A stretch of DNA of 64,000 nt. Source: Stomorhina lunata (Eukaryota > Arthropoda > Insecta > Diptera > Rhiniidae). Below the pieces are notes generated by a model. That model saw nothing but the letters and a program-made list of their open reading frames with translations, searched no databases and had not been told where the DNA came from. Below are positions 34,480 to 46,295 of this stretch, one piece after another (the first letter of the stretch is position 1; every line of letters starts with the position of its first letter). The translations under genes were made by a program, and so were the position numbers. The stretch spans positions 23,256,224 to 23,320,223 of the forward strand of contig OW121741.1 in NCBI GenBank assembly GCA_933228675.1, given 5' to 3'.

Positions 34480-35211
34480 ACACCTTTGCTAATAAATACA
34501 CAACAAAATTCGTGGCTACTCTCATGGCAGCTATAATACAGGACATCTTTTGGTGTCTTGACGAAGCCTTGACCATAGTCATATACGGTGCTATATCTAC
34601 GCATTTAAAAATATAAGATATTAACACCTGCTGTTTCTTAATTTGACATGTATTTATTTACACTATTTAATAATTTTCATCCTTCTTAAATTGTTTACAC
34701 TTAACCTTTCGTAAAAAATAACTGTATCATAAAATTTTCCTCTTATTTCACCACTTTTACCATTCAAATATTAAGTGAATTTTTAACATTGTAGAGGTAA
34801 TACTCGTATAAACTAATTGCCAGTTAAATGTTAAAAAATACTTACATACCCGTTAAGCATGTATGAGTACATCAGTATGAGTACAAGGATTCCCGCCAAC
34901 AGTTTAAGTAGCATAATTAACTGAATTACAGTTTACAAGAGACACTCGTCATTTTTCTTTTTCTCTCTCACACACACACACGCTCGCGTCGTTTGTGAGT
35001 GTAAAAATTGTAATTACCGTTGTTAATTTTTTCAATTTAACACTTGTTTTAATAGTCGTATTACACATGTAAACGTGAGGAGAGGAAAAACAAAAAGAAA
35101 AATTAAACGTAAATTTGAATGAATAAAAACAGTCATTGACAGTTTGGCCAAAGGTTAAATTACAGTAAATCAATTATGGTAGCATTGGGTAGAAATGGGC
35201 AAAAACAAAGG
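34480..35211. other. AT-rich DNA, nothing recognised
   Basis: A short (CA)n tract lies at about 34968-34982. No gene seen; the 34949-35173 open frame has no recognisable motif. Confidence 0.5.
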
Positions 35212-35335
35212 TTTTATGGTCAAAATTAAGCCAGAAATATTTAAAAGCTTACATTTGAGGCAATATTTAAACAATTTTTATTTTTAGTTTAAATTTAATA
35301 GCTTCTAGAGTTTAAATTTTTCAATATGATATATT
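35212..35335 (+). repeat. Direct repeat flanking HINE copy B, left member
   Basis: About 124 bp (AAATTAAGCCAGAAATATTT ... AGTTTAAATTTAATAGCTTC ... CAATATGATATATTAA) is repeated at 37143-37268 in the same orientation at about 85% identity. Confidence 0.85.
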
Positions 35336-35337
35336 AA

Positions 35338-37145
35338 CAAGTAAAAGTAATATATTCGGCTGTGCCGAATCTTATATACCCACCATCAAGTTGTGTTGAA
35401 TTTAGAAACATATCTCATATATCTACGAGGATGCAGCAAATTCAAAACGTGGACCAAATTCGAAAAAAGTTTTTACGCTAGTTGATATTATTGGTAAAAT
35501 ATTTGGACTAAATTCAGTTCCAGTAGCTTTATGATTCGACACTTAAAAGTATGTAAGTGGTTTCCCCAGTATTTACTTAGAACAAAATTCGTTATAGTAA
35601 CCGGATCTGGTTTGCATTAATAAGTTGTTAAATATTTTTCGTTTATCATAATATTTAGTTAGGATAATGATGTTGATAGTAATACGACAGGTCCATATAT
35701 TAAGTTAGGAGTTCCTAATGTAGCCGCCGTATATAAAGTCTGGACATTGGTGCAATATTAATATGCTGCTCGTACCTCCGAATCTGTTTGATTGTACATA
35801 TAAAAAGGGGATGTTATATATATATATGTAAGAGTTATAGCCAAATGTTGACCGATTGTAACAAAATTTTACACACTGGCTGGTATATATATATAAAACT
35901 TATTCTAGCAAAATTAAGTGGCCATAGTACCATAGCTTCTAACTTAATAGCTTTTAACTGGCCTTTTTTGGTTTCCGGGAGTGTTTTTTATATGAAAGCT
36001 ATAGTCAAATATGGTCCGATTACTATAAAATTTGATATACTGACCAATAGTTGCATAAAACTTCTCTATTCTAAATTTAGTCGTCATAGCTATTACAATT
36101 GTATTGAATTTAACAGCATTAATGTGTTTCCCGGGGCGGGGTTATATGGGAGCTCTAACTAAATATAAACCGATTTTGTCCATTTTCATTACACAAGGTT
36201 TTTCAAGATATCCAAAATACTTTTGTAAAATTTGGTTCCTTTAGCTCTTTACGTTAAGGCGCTATCGCGTTTTTATCTGACGGACATAAACCTCCTTTTC
36301 TTTATATATTTTTGTGGTTTCATAAGTTTTTTATATGGGAGCTATGGTCAAATGGTGATCGATTATGATGAAATTTTGCACACTGGCTGGCATTGACATA
36401 AGACTTCCTTATACTTAAGTCTTTCTAGCTCTTGTAGTTAAGGAGCCATCACGCTTTTATCTGACGGACAGACGGACATAAACCCTCTTTTCTTTACATG
36501 GGAGCTATGGTCAAATGGTGATCAATTGTGACAAAATTTTGTTCACTAGCTGGCATTGACATAAGACTTTCTTGTGCCAAATTTAGTAGTTATATCAGTT
36601 ATATTTTTAGATTTATTGGCATTTAAGTGTATTTTACGTGAAATTTAGTCTGTTTTCGTAAGTTTTTTGTATGGGAGCTATGGCTAAATGTGAACCGATT
36701 CTAATGAAATTTTTTATGCTGCCTAGGGCTTATGTAGAACTTTTATATTCCATATATTATCATCATAACTGTTACAATTTGTCATTTATTAGCAAATAAG
36801 CGATTAGCCTAGACGAGGTTATACGGGAGCTATGGTCAAATGTGAACAGATTTTGCCCATTTTCGATAAAAAAAATTTTCTCAGAGATGAAGAATATTTT
36901 AACTAAGTTTCAGTGAGCTAGCTCCTTTCGTTTAGGCGTTATCGTGATTTCGACAGACAGACGCACAGACAGACAGATAGACAGACAGACCGACAGACAG
37001 ACAGACGAACATCGCTCAATCGTCTTAGAATTTCATAAGGATTCAGAATATATATTGTTTTTGGTTTTTGAGCCAATATTAAGGAAATTACAAACGGAAT
37101 GACAATCTCAATATATCCCCCATTGTCTTTGATGGTGGGTATAAA
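35338..37145 (-). mobile_element. HINE-like element family 2, full-length copy B
   Basis: On the minus strand it starts TATACCCACCATCAAAGAC (near 37142) and has a GTCY tract (37010-36952) and an internally repetitive body (GACCATAGCTCCCATATAAA). The inverted subterminal repeat TGATGGTGGGTATATAAG (about 35390) is followed by the hairpin TTCGGCACAGCCGAA (35369-35355) and the tail TATATTACTTTTACTTG. The plan is the same as family 1 with unrelated sequence, fitting a DINE-1/HINE-type non-autonomous Helentron. Non-coding, 1.8 kb. Confidence 0.75.
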
Positions 37146-37268
37146 AGTTAAGCCAGAAATTTTTTTAAGCTTAAATTTTAAGCAAAATTTAAACAATTTT
37201 TATTTGGAGTTTAAATTTAATAGCTTCTGTAGTTAAAATTTGTTCAATATGATATTTTAATAACCTTC
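37143..37268 (+). repeat. Direct repeat flanking HINE copy B, right member
   Basis: Partner of 35212-35335 (AAAGTTAAGCCAGAAATTTT ... AGTTTAAATTTAATAGCTTC ... CAATATGATATTTTAATA). Confidence 0.85.
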
Positions 37269-37589
37269 CAAATATTTGCTTAAAATATTTCTCTTGTTTG
37301 GTTTCTACAAAAAATGTTTTTAGGTTCTTACCACAAAAACGATATTATATTGATATATTTGTACTTTTTAGGAAAACAAAAAAATATTGTAAAGATAAAA
37401 TAACTGCGGTTAAAGTATTTCATATTCTTTTCTATGTATTTATCAATAGTTTCATAAATTTTACATCATATTTGTTTATACATTTTTTTTTTCATAAAAA
37501 AAATCCTTAGATATCCATTCAAGAATTTACCAGCAAACACTTATGTTTGTTTAATTGTGTTGGGTAGGTTAATGTGACAGTTTTGTAAT
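37269..37589. other. AT-rich spacer, nothing recognised
   Basis: The open frame at 37298-37510 is a K/F/I/Y-rich by-product of AT content with no motif. Confidence 0.5.
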
Positions 37590-37905
37590 TAGGGACTAAA
37601 TCGCCGTATTCCATATCGATTGAAATGTAAGTAATTCCAGAAACATTTTTATAGCATACTTTTAGGATAATCTAAATAGTAGATAACATATAAGGTCGAC
37701 ATTATAACTTATTTGTTAAAAGTTGATAATAAAATAATTTCATTGGAACAATAAAACGGATATGTTAAGATATCAAATTTTCTTAAACTTTTTGTAAAAT
37801 AATTAATTTTGAAAATCCCTAAGGCATGTTACTACACAACATTTGCTGAGTCTGAGTTTTCTATCGATATCGAATAAGTCTTTTTGTCCCCAGAATTGAC
37901 TTTCG
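37590..37905 (+). mobile_element. About 315-bp MITE-like repeat related to 20575-21435
   Basis: The left end GGGACTAAATCGCCGTATTC...ATATCGATTGAAA is partly inverted at the right end (minus: GGGGACAAAAAGACTTATTC...ATATCGATAGAAAA). The interior (GATATCAAATTTTCTTAAAC, GAAAATCCCTAAGGCATGTT) matches 20780-20840. It looks like a complete copy of the family without the nested retrotransposon. Confidence 0.65.
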
Positions 37906-37914
37906 ACTTACATT

Positions 37915-38060
37915 CCTAACTTACTTCATTGTCCTCGTTGGCACCATATTTTGTATATGCCCAATAACCTCTAGGCATAATCTTTGTCTTGGAAATGTTA
38001 ATTTTCAATATCTTCGCCTCATTATTTTCTTGATATTTATAATCCATGTACATTTCCCGA
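37915..38060 (-). pseudogene. Possible reverse-transcriptase scrap
   Basis: The minus strand reads NEAKILKINISKTKIMPRG, which resembles the A...GL.IN..KTK block after the catalytic box of RTE/CR1-type reverse transcriptases. No other motif supports it and only about 45 codons are open. Confidence 0.35.
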
Positions 38061-38444
38061 CCACAAAACTTGGACAAATTTTAGAGTTTGGCACATTACG
38101 ATTCTCATAAACCGCACAGATAGTTTATATTTCGAGGGGATTTATAAAGACGATAACCATTAAGAACTTAGAATCTGCTTAAAACCAGAAGTTCTAAGTT
38201 CATGACTGTTATTAACACTATCAAAAGTTCATGTAAAGTTAATCACCCATGTACATCAGAAAAAGATTACTCACTAGGTTCTCCCAGATGCTCAAAGTGT
38301 GAGAGTAACGTGGCCCTCATCAACATAACCTATCAAATTCTTCCCAACCACAATCTCTGTAAGTATTTATTTATGTCATCGCTATTTCCACGCCGTCGAT
38401 GAAATTAAATTGACTTTATAGCAAATAGGTATTATTTCAGCGTA
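38061..38444. other. Unrecognised DNA
   Basis: The open frame 38202-38402 on plus (several cysteines, HPCTSEKDYSLGSPRCSKCE) is not a recognised family. It ends 42 bp before the Helitron-like repeat. A chance frame cannot be excluded. Confidence 0.4.
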
Positions 38445-39370
38445 AAACTTACAAAAAAAAATATTGAACACTTATTTGGTACTTTTTTGATTTCGGGTGC
38501 CAAAATGGTTAAAAAGGGATAAAATTATAACTTAACACCTCAAGAAGTAATATCAATAGGAACAATATGTTAACTGCGTTTTTATAAAATGTTAAAAATT
38601 CAATTTTGTAGCAATTATGAATATGGAACTTTTTCGAAATTAGGGGATAAAAGGGGAAACAATTGGTAATGTTATAACTTTTAAACAAATTAATGTTTGT
38701 CTGTCTATGTGCTATAGAATAGTAAACTATGCATTTGATCATGTTCTTTAGCAAAGTTATTGCAAGTGAGCCGACGAAGGTTTTTTAGTTGCTATAACTA
38801 ATTTCCGACAGGTGGAGCCAATGAAAATTACGCAAAATGAATTCAATCGTAAACTGTGCATTGGATTATGCTATGATCTTTAGAAAAATTGTTATTTGGT
38901 CATGCTATGATCTTTAGCAAAGTTGATAAGCATGAACCGACGAAGGTTTCTTAGTTGGTAAGAACAAATTACGATATGTGGCGTCACTGAAAATGACTCA
39001 AAGTGAAATTAAACATAAGCTACGCATTTACTTATTCTGTAATATTCAGAAAAGTTGTTACGCATGAGCCGACAAAGGTTTCTTAACTGGTATGACAAAT
39101 TTCCGGCAGATGGCGCCGCTGAAAATTTATTAAAAAAGAATTTAATCGTAAACTCTGCGCTTGGTTAGGCTATAATCTTTAGCAGAGTTCTTGCGTAAGA
39201 ATCGACAAAATAAATAAAATGATTCAAAATTAATTGGTGATTTGTATAATGTCTTTCCTCTAAATTTACTTTAGTTGGGTAGTACTTTATAAAATAAAAT
39301 ATATGAAAACTTTAAAATTTGCCTAAAAATGTTTATCATAAAGCTTCGAGCAATGCTCGGTCACCCAGTA
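38445..39370 (+). mobile_element. Helitron-like non-autonomous repeat, copy B
   Basis: In the same order as copy A (1124-2330, minus) it has TTGGTACTTTTTTGATTTCG, GTTAACTGCGTTTTTATAAA, ACTTTTAAACAAATTAATGT, then about four degenerate 130-bp units (GAGCCGACGAAGG...). The terminal hairpin CGAGCAATGCTCG at 39347-39359 is followed by TCACCCAGTA. It ends directly against a HINE family 2 fragment, consistent with insertion into one. Confidence 0.55.
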
Positions 39371-39535
39371 TATAAAATTTCATCGAAATCGGTTCACATT
39401 TAAATATAGCTCCCATAAAGAACTTACGGAAACAGCCTAAATTCCAAGTGCCAATAAAGCACAAGGAAATCTTATCTCAATGCCAGCCAGTGTGCAAAAT
39501 TTTGTCGCAATCGATCACCATTTGACCATAGCTCT
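39371..39535 (+). mobile_element. HINE family 2 fragment
   Basis: AAAATTTCATCGAAATCGGT, TATAGCTCCCATAAAGAACT and GCCAGCCAGTGTGCAAAATT match the body of copy A (32660-32880), with small deletions. Confidence 0.7.
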
Positions 39536-39978
39536 TGTACTGTGCAAAAGTAGATATTTTAGTGTTGATTAGTATAAGCCTTTATCTCTTATATTCAGAA
39601 GCTTTATCTTTCATATTTCATCATTCTGCTATCCCCATCCAAAGAAGGTATCCCAATTGGTATATTTGCCTTGTATTACTTAAATTGTCTATACTTACAA
39701 CCTGTTAAGGTGAAACAATTCTATGTACGTCGATCTTGTGCGCATGTTCTCCAATTTCGTAGGCCAAACATTAAACGATTTTGTTCTACTTAGTCTTTTC
39801 ATCGAAGTTTCAGACGTCATCTTCTACGAGTTCCCTCGGAATCATTTTCATACACTTTTATGCTAAAGTATTTTGAATTGAGAACTATAGCTTCGAGGTT
39901 GTAAAATAATATGTTTAACTTGATGCAGTCCTGAACATTAATAACGACATATGTTTCGAAATCAAAGGTAGAATCATA
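39536..39978. other. Unrecognised spacer
   Basis: No coding motif could be supported; the open frame at 39817-40014 runs into the mariner terminus and is probably chance. Confidence 0.45.
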
Positions 39979-40190
39979 CAGGGTTATCCATTTTGCGGTT
40001 TCAAAAGTAAACAAAAATAAAACACATATAAAATATTTTTTTTCATGATATTTATTTTTTACTATAAAGTTTGAACGTTGACATTATGTGTGAAACACTA
40101 TATCATTTAAATGACCACCACGCGCTTAATCGATTCTTATCCCGATTCTGAGTCGATCGATATAATTTTTATAAAAAGTTTATATAAATC
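39979..40190 (-). pseudogene. 3' remnant of a second mariner-like element
   Basis: The minus strand encodes YIDRLRIGIRID, stop, ARGGHLNDIVFHT and the terminal stop (about 40084-40160). This is the same C-terminal signature as the transposase at 23190-23924 (RGAHLADILIHT). After an AT-rich 3' region it reaches a terminus that reads CAGGGTTATCCATTTTG on plus, preceded by TA at 39977-39978. Everything upstream of the last 25 or so codons is lost. Confidence 0.7.
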
Positions 40191-40202
40191 TAAGGAAATG
40201 TT

Positions 40203-40716
40203 TGGGATGTAATTGGGTGCAGCTGTTGCCTGGCGTCTCCAGCTACCAGGTAAGAACTGTAACCTATTCCTACTCTAACCTCCTCGTGGTACATCCTGGT
40301 AATCTGAGCAACCTAGTTCTAGGTCAGGACTTATATTATATGGACTTATCCTCAAGGGTCTAAGAGAATTGTACATGGTAGAGTACGAAAATGCAGTATC
40401 TGTTTAACATGTTAGTTGCGACTGCGAGCTGGCGTCTGTCTTGGATCGAGCGGCTTTCTTTACAAATGTGGCTCTTGTCTTTGGACTCACTTACGATGTT
40501 TTAAGCATGTAAAGAAACAACATTAAAGAATATACTATTCCAAGGGGTAATCATGCTAGAAATCCCCCTGCTATGGCAGATAGCACAAGGATTTTGGAGA
40601 TGCCTAATCTATGCAAGAACATTATGATAAATGAAACCAATTCTATTTGAAGATGTCGGACTTTAAAACCTACTATAGGAGGCCCTATGTTCCACTGGAA
40701 GTCAAGGATAACAGAA
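40203..40716 (+). pseudogene. Internally deleted non-LTR retrotransposon
   Basis: The left part is shared with 127-245 (CCAGCTACCAGGTAAGAACT, CCTCCTCGTGGTACATCC). The right end 40678-40716 is the GAGGCCCTATGTTCCACTGG...GGATAA terminus (EALCSTGSQG-stop). All recognisable enzyme domains are missing between them. The structure suggests a 5' leader joined to a 3' end, possibly a non-autonomous derivative. Confidence 0.5.
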
Positions 40717-40735
40717 GAAGGAAAATATTTGAATG

Positions 40736-40850
40736 ATGACAAAATTTAGCAGCTTTTCAAGAAAAATAAAAGACATTTTACTTCTGTGGTGAAGGGTATC
40801 ACATGGTCAGGCTTGAACAGCTATCGCACGTCTTTGCTTGTTTTAGAAAA
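40736..40850 (+). mobile_element. 3' end of a HINE family 1 element
   Basis: GATGACAAAATTTAGCA leads to the subterminal repeat GTGGTGAAGGGTATC, a weakened hairpin ATGGTCAGGCTTGAACAGC and the tail GTCTTTGCTTGTTTT. Only the last 110 bp are present. Confidence 0.75.
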
Positions 40851-42044
40851 TCATCTTGACCACTTGCAAAATTTTCTCTACTTTTAAGGTTTACTTCTAG
40901 TTTAGTGATATCATTTTCCCATAAAGATGTTCATTGGGCTATTTTTGAAACATTTTTGTAACAATTGCAAAAAATTTGAACAAAAAAAAATCTACAAAAT
41001 CAAGCCTAAAAGTATACAATATATTTGAGTGGTTTTTCATGTCCTTTTGTGTAATAAATAAATCTATTGTTTTAGCATTCTTCATTCTACAAACATTTAC
41101 AAATAGTTTTCAAAAAAAAATATGAAAAATAACAAATATTTATTAAAAATATACATTTTGTTTATTAAAAAGTTTTCTAGTAAAAAATTTGAGAAATTTA
41201 TATTTTATCCTTCAAGCTTTTTATTTTCAATAAAATATTGCAACAAAATCTTTTACTGACTTTTTAGACAAACACATACATAATTTTTTTTATTTTCAAT
41301 TTTAATATTCTTTAAATAGTATCTTTATCCCTAAAGTATTACATTTTATGGCTGTATGCTAAATATTTATAAACATTTGTGCATATTTATTAGTTATGGA
41401 AAAAAAACTATTCATTTTTTAGAAACATTTTTCAATAAACTTTGCTACAGATATAGATATTTTCTAATGCATGTTGGAAAAGGACAACCAAAAAATCGAC
41501 ACATTTAAACAATTTTCTTGGGCAAATAAAAAAAGCAAAAAAGTTTTTTGTTGGAATTTTTGTTAGAATTGTACAAGTGTAAAGAACAGAACTTTTGTTA
41601 ACGGAAATGACACCATGCTGGGAAATGAAATCAAGTATTTGTTGGTAACAGTGGAAGAGGTTATAAACTAAAAACATATAAAATGTTAAGAACATTTTTA
41701 TTATTACTTGTAATAATGAAACTTAAATTTTTGTATACCTTCCCAAATATTTTGCCCCACTGTCCAATGTCGTCACATTTCTTTAAGTTTAACCAAATTC
41801 TATCTTGTTATATTTCAAATATTTTAGGAATTTTTAACATTTGTGGTAATTACACTTCAATAAATTTTTACATTTTACACAAAATATTTCAAATATGTTT
41901 AAATAAACTTAAATAAAATAAAATAAATAAATATGTTATATATCATTAGATGAAGCAAAGTGTCTAAAAAATGTCTTTAAAAAGATTATCACAACAGAAT
42001 TTAATTTAAAAGAGATTTATGATAATTTGTTTAAAAAGAAAAAT
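40851..42044. other. AT-rich spacer, nothing recognised
   Basis: Short open frames on both strands near 41432-41916 are hydrophobic or K-rich by-products of AT content, with no motif. Confidence 0.5.
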
Positions 42045-43845
42045 ATACAGAAATTTTCCGAAAATTTTTCTAAAGAAAAAAATTTTTAACAAAAATTTTT
42101 CTATAGAAAAATTTATTTAACAAAAATTTTTCTATAGAAAAATTTATTTAACAAAAATTTTTCTATAGAAAAATTTATTTAACAAAAATTTTTCTATAGA
42201 AAAATTTATTTAACAAAAATTTTTGTATAGAAAAATTTATTTAACAAAAATTTTCTATATCAAAATAATTTTAACAAAAATTTTTCTGCAGAATAATAAT
42301 TTTAACAAAAATTTTTTATCAAAATTTCTTCTATAGAAAAATATTTTTATCAAAATTTTTTGTATAGAAAAATATTTTTATCAAAATTTTTTGTACAGAA
42401 AAATATTCTTATCAAAATTTTTTCTATAGAAAAATATTTTTATCAAAATTTTTTCTATAGAAAAATACTTTTATCAAAATTTTTTCTATAGAAAATATTT
42501 TTATCAAAATTTTTTCTATAGAAAAATATTTTTATCAAAATTTTTTCTATAGAAAAATATTTTTATCAAAATTTTGTGTATAGAAAAATATTTTTATCAA
42601 AATTTTGTTTATAGAAAAATATTTTTATCAAAATTTTTTGTATAGAAAAATATTTTTATCAAAATTTTTTGTATAGAAAAATATTTTTATCAAAATTTTT
42701 TGTATAGAAAAATATTTTTATCAAAATTTTTTGTATAGAAAAATATTTTTATCAAAATTTTTTGTATAGAAAAATATTTTTATCAAAATTTTTTCTATAG
42801 AAAAATATTTTTGTCAAAATTTTATCTATAGAAAAATATTTTTATCAAAATTTTTTCTATAGAAAATTATTTTTATCAAAATTTTTTCTATAGAAAAATA
42901 TTTTTATCAAAATTTTTCTATAGAAAAATAGTTTTATCAAAATTTTTTCTATAGAAAAATATTTTTATCAAAATTTTTTCTATAGAATAATATTTTTATC
43001 AAAATTTTTTCTATAGAAAAATACTTTTATCAAAATTTTTTCTATAGAAAAATATTTTTATCAAAATTTTTTCTATAGAAAAATACTTTTATCAAAATTT
43101 TTTCTATAGAAAAATATTTTTATCAAAATTTTTTCTATAGAAAAATATTTTTATCAAAATTTTTTCTATAGAAAAATATTTTTATCAGCATTTTTTCTAT
43201 AGAAAAATATTTTTATCAAAATTTTTTCTATAGAAAAATATTTTTATCAAAATTTTTTCTGTAGAAAAATACTTTTATCAAAATTTTTTCTATAGAAAAA
43301 TATTTTTATCAAAATTTTTTCTATAGAAAAATATTTGAATCAAAATTTTTTCTATAGATATCTTTGTACTGAAAAATTTGTTGAAAAAAAAAAAATCTGT
43401 AGAAATAAAAAATAATTTTCTATAGAAAAATTGTTGTTGAAATTAGTTTTCTATAGAAAATTTTTTGTTAAAGTTAGTTTTCTATAGAAAAATTTTTGTT
43501 AGAAATATTTTTCTAAGAGGAAAATTTTTGTTAAAAATATTTTTCTATAGAAATTTTTTGTTAAAATTATTTTTCTATAGAAAAATTTTTGTTGAAATTA
43601 GTTTTCTATAGAAAAATTTTTGTTAAAATTAGTTTTCTATAGAAAAATTTTTGTTAAAATTAGTTTTCTATAGAAAAATTTTTGTTAAAATAAGTCTTCT
43701 GAAGAAAAATTGCTGTTTAAATTGCTTTTCTATAGAAAAAGGTTTGTTAAAAATATTTTTCTATAGAACAATTTTTGTTGAAAATATTTTTGTATAGAAA
43801 AGTTTTTGTTTAACATATTTTTCTATAGAAAAATGATAATGCTTG
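42045..43845. repeat. TATAG-core satellite, 31-bp unit (array 3)
   Basis: About 55 units carry a TTCTATAGAAAAA core. The linker changes along the array: ATTTATTTAACAAAA at 42090-42260, ATTTTTATCAAAATT at 42300-43370 and TTTTTGTTAAAATTAG at 43430-43840. The middle linker is the reverse complement of that in array 2, so these arrays hold inverted versions of one repeat. A TTGTATAG core variant occurs as a block at 42630-42790. Confidence 0.95.
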
Positions 43846-45834
43846 TAATAAAATTTTTACTTTTCCATTTTAAAATCAAAACCAACTTCAACTCTTAGAT
43901 ATGGCAGATTACTTTGGTTATGAATGATCTTGATTGTAGTGTATTCAAGACATTTTAATGAGAATTGATATGATTCCTCAAACTCTGTGTAGTAGGCTTA
44001 ATATCTACTTACTTACACTTCTTACCTACATACATAGGTAATTCATGTAAAGTATGTAATTAAATACCAATTTCCACAAAATATGATATCTCATGCAATT
44101 GTATTTTAGAGCGGCAGGATTTACATAGAAATGGTTGAGCTTCTAAAAATGTACCTCAATATTTTTAAAAATTTATAATTTACCTTCTGTTCAAAAATTT
44201 TAAAATATTTTCTGATGATAGTTTCAAATCTGAAAAACTATATTTTCAGAGGGTGACTTGGTACAACTTTTTTGTCGAGCCCCTCTATTGCACTTATGTT
44301 CTGATAAAGTGTTATGTTATATGCTCTTATTTAAGTCTACATATTGCATTTATAACAGACAAAAGTCTTAGGGGTTTATTTAAACATTTAAGATTTTCAA
44401 GATAATTTGAAAAGTTTTACTCAATTGTTTCCGATTTGAAAGGCAAACACAGGAAAAGTGTCTTAATTCTCAGATAATTTTTGAAAAAACAAGCTTTGAG
44501 TTTTGTTTTTCTATTTTTCCTTCAAACAAGTGTTTGTACAACATGTTCGCCTGAGTTTTATAAAGTTCGAACTGAATATTGCACTTACAACGAGTATTTT
44601 ATGTATTAAAAAGTTGTTAAAACTATTTTCAAACTGATTTTTCTCACTTTTTTTCATTTTATTTTATTTCTACTTTACAACCAATTAAAATGTGGCATAA
44701 GTTTTTTTTTGGGGGGGGGGATAAAAAAGTATAAATTAAAGTTTAAAGGGATGCGAAAAAGGAAATGGCTTAAATTCTTGTTAAATAATTTCCTGTTTAA
44801 AATGTCAGTAAGCAAAAGGATTTGCGATTACTTAGAAAAGTTTTCAGATTAAAATCGCACAAAATTTTTGTAATGAGTTCTGCTTAAGTTGAAAGTTATG
44901 TCATATAAAAATTTGAACTAATTGGAAATATGACGTAAATAAATGAATATGAGTTTATAAAACATAACATTTTTTAGTGAAAATAGTTCCATAAAAGTTA
45001 GGGAAATAAACTTTAAATTACTTAAAAATCTGTAAATTTTTAACATAGTTTTTTTTTAATAATGCAATATTCATTTCCCTTATACATACATTTACCCTAC
45101 ATGTATTTGTTTTGTATTAAATCCCTAAACGAATTTAAACAAGCATGTCATAGTAACACATACACAACTACTACACACATATACTTACATATATTTGTAT
45201 TCTCCTAATGTTTATTCATAATCAAACAATATCAAACATATTTGTTTGTTTGTCCATGTCTATGTGTCTCTGCCTAAATGTTAGCATTAACACTAAGATA
45301 CCTCCCGGGGTTATATGGCTTATGTGATCACAGTTAACAAGAAGCGCTAAGTCAAGCCAAGGACTCAAACTGTAAACTGTTGAGATGCTTGCATAAACAT
45401 GACTCCTTAAATACATACACACGCATATATTATCGTCTATATACTTACATACTTATGTATGGTTGTATATGTTCAAGTCAAACGCATTACACTTGATTGA
45501 GTTCAATGCTAACATTACATTTTAACATTTCCTTAACATATACTTGAACAAGTGTATACGAGTAGTATACCCAAATATAGTTCACATGGATCCATGAGCA
45601 CATAATAAAAAAAGGTTATTTTATCTAAAGAGAAAACATATAAAATGTGTTACATTTGAGGCATAATATCGGATAGTTTTTAAATTTGACTTGAAAAAAA
45701 AAATTCAATAAAAATTTAAAAAATGTATGATTTATATAATTTACAAAATGATATGATGTGTGATTTGTATACTTTAAATTTGAGTCGATACAACGATCTA
45801 CTTTTGTCCATATAGACATGAGCCTTAACATAGC
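43846..45834. other. AT-rich spacer, nothing recognised
   Basis: It contains a G10 run at 44711-44720. No gene, RNA or transposon feature supported. Confidence 0.5.
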
Positions 45835-46295
45835 CTCGCAAAATTAGTCTAAAGGTGTTAGAAAAACTGTTGTACAAAAGTATTGTCTATAGCAAAATTG
45901 CTATACAAAAGTATTATCTGTATGATAACTCTTATACAAAAGCATATTCTTTAGAAAAAGTTTTACACAAAAGAGTTTTTTTTAGGATAAATGTTAGACA
46001 CAATCATTCTTAATATGATAACTGTTATACAAAATTATTATTTATAGGAAAACTGTTCCACAAAATTTTAATAAATAGAAAAACTGCTAAATAAGTTATT
46101 CTCTATAAAAAAAACTGTTATACACAAGTATTCTCTATTGGAGAACTGTTATACCAATGTATCCTTTATATAAAAACTGTTATACAAAAGTTTTCTCTTT
46201 AGAAGAACTATAATACAGAAGTATTGTCTATATAAGAGCTGGTATACAAAATTTTCTCTGTGGAAAAGCTGTTATACCAAAGTATTATCGATAGA
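45835..46295. repeat. Degenerate TATAG-related satellite, about 32-bp unit (array 4)
   Basis: About 14 loosely conserved units of CTGTTATACAAAAGTATT alternate with CTATAGAAAA-like cores (also CTCTATAAAA, CTTTAGAAAA). It runs directly into array 5. Confidence 0.75.

Noticed and set aside
38202..38402. Cysteine-containing 66-codon frame
   Set aside because: It is less AT-biased than its surroundings, but no domain pattern was recognised and one short frame is not evidence of a gene.
39817..40014. 65-codon minus-strand frame
   Set aside because: It spans the mariner terminus and its flank, so it is probably a chance frame.
41432..41916. Overlapping opposite-strand frames of 77 and 87 codons
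   Set aside because: High F/L/I/K content, no motif and AT-rich context; expected by chance.
44711..44720. G10 run and other homopolymers as regulatory quadruplex sites
   Set aside because: A single run cannot form an intramolecular quadruplex and nothing nearby suggests a promoter.
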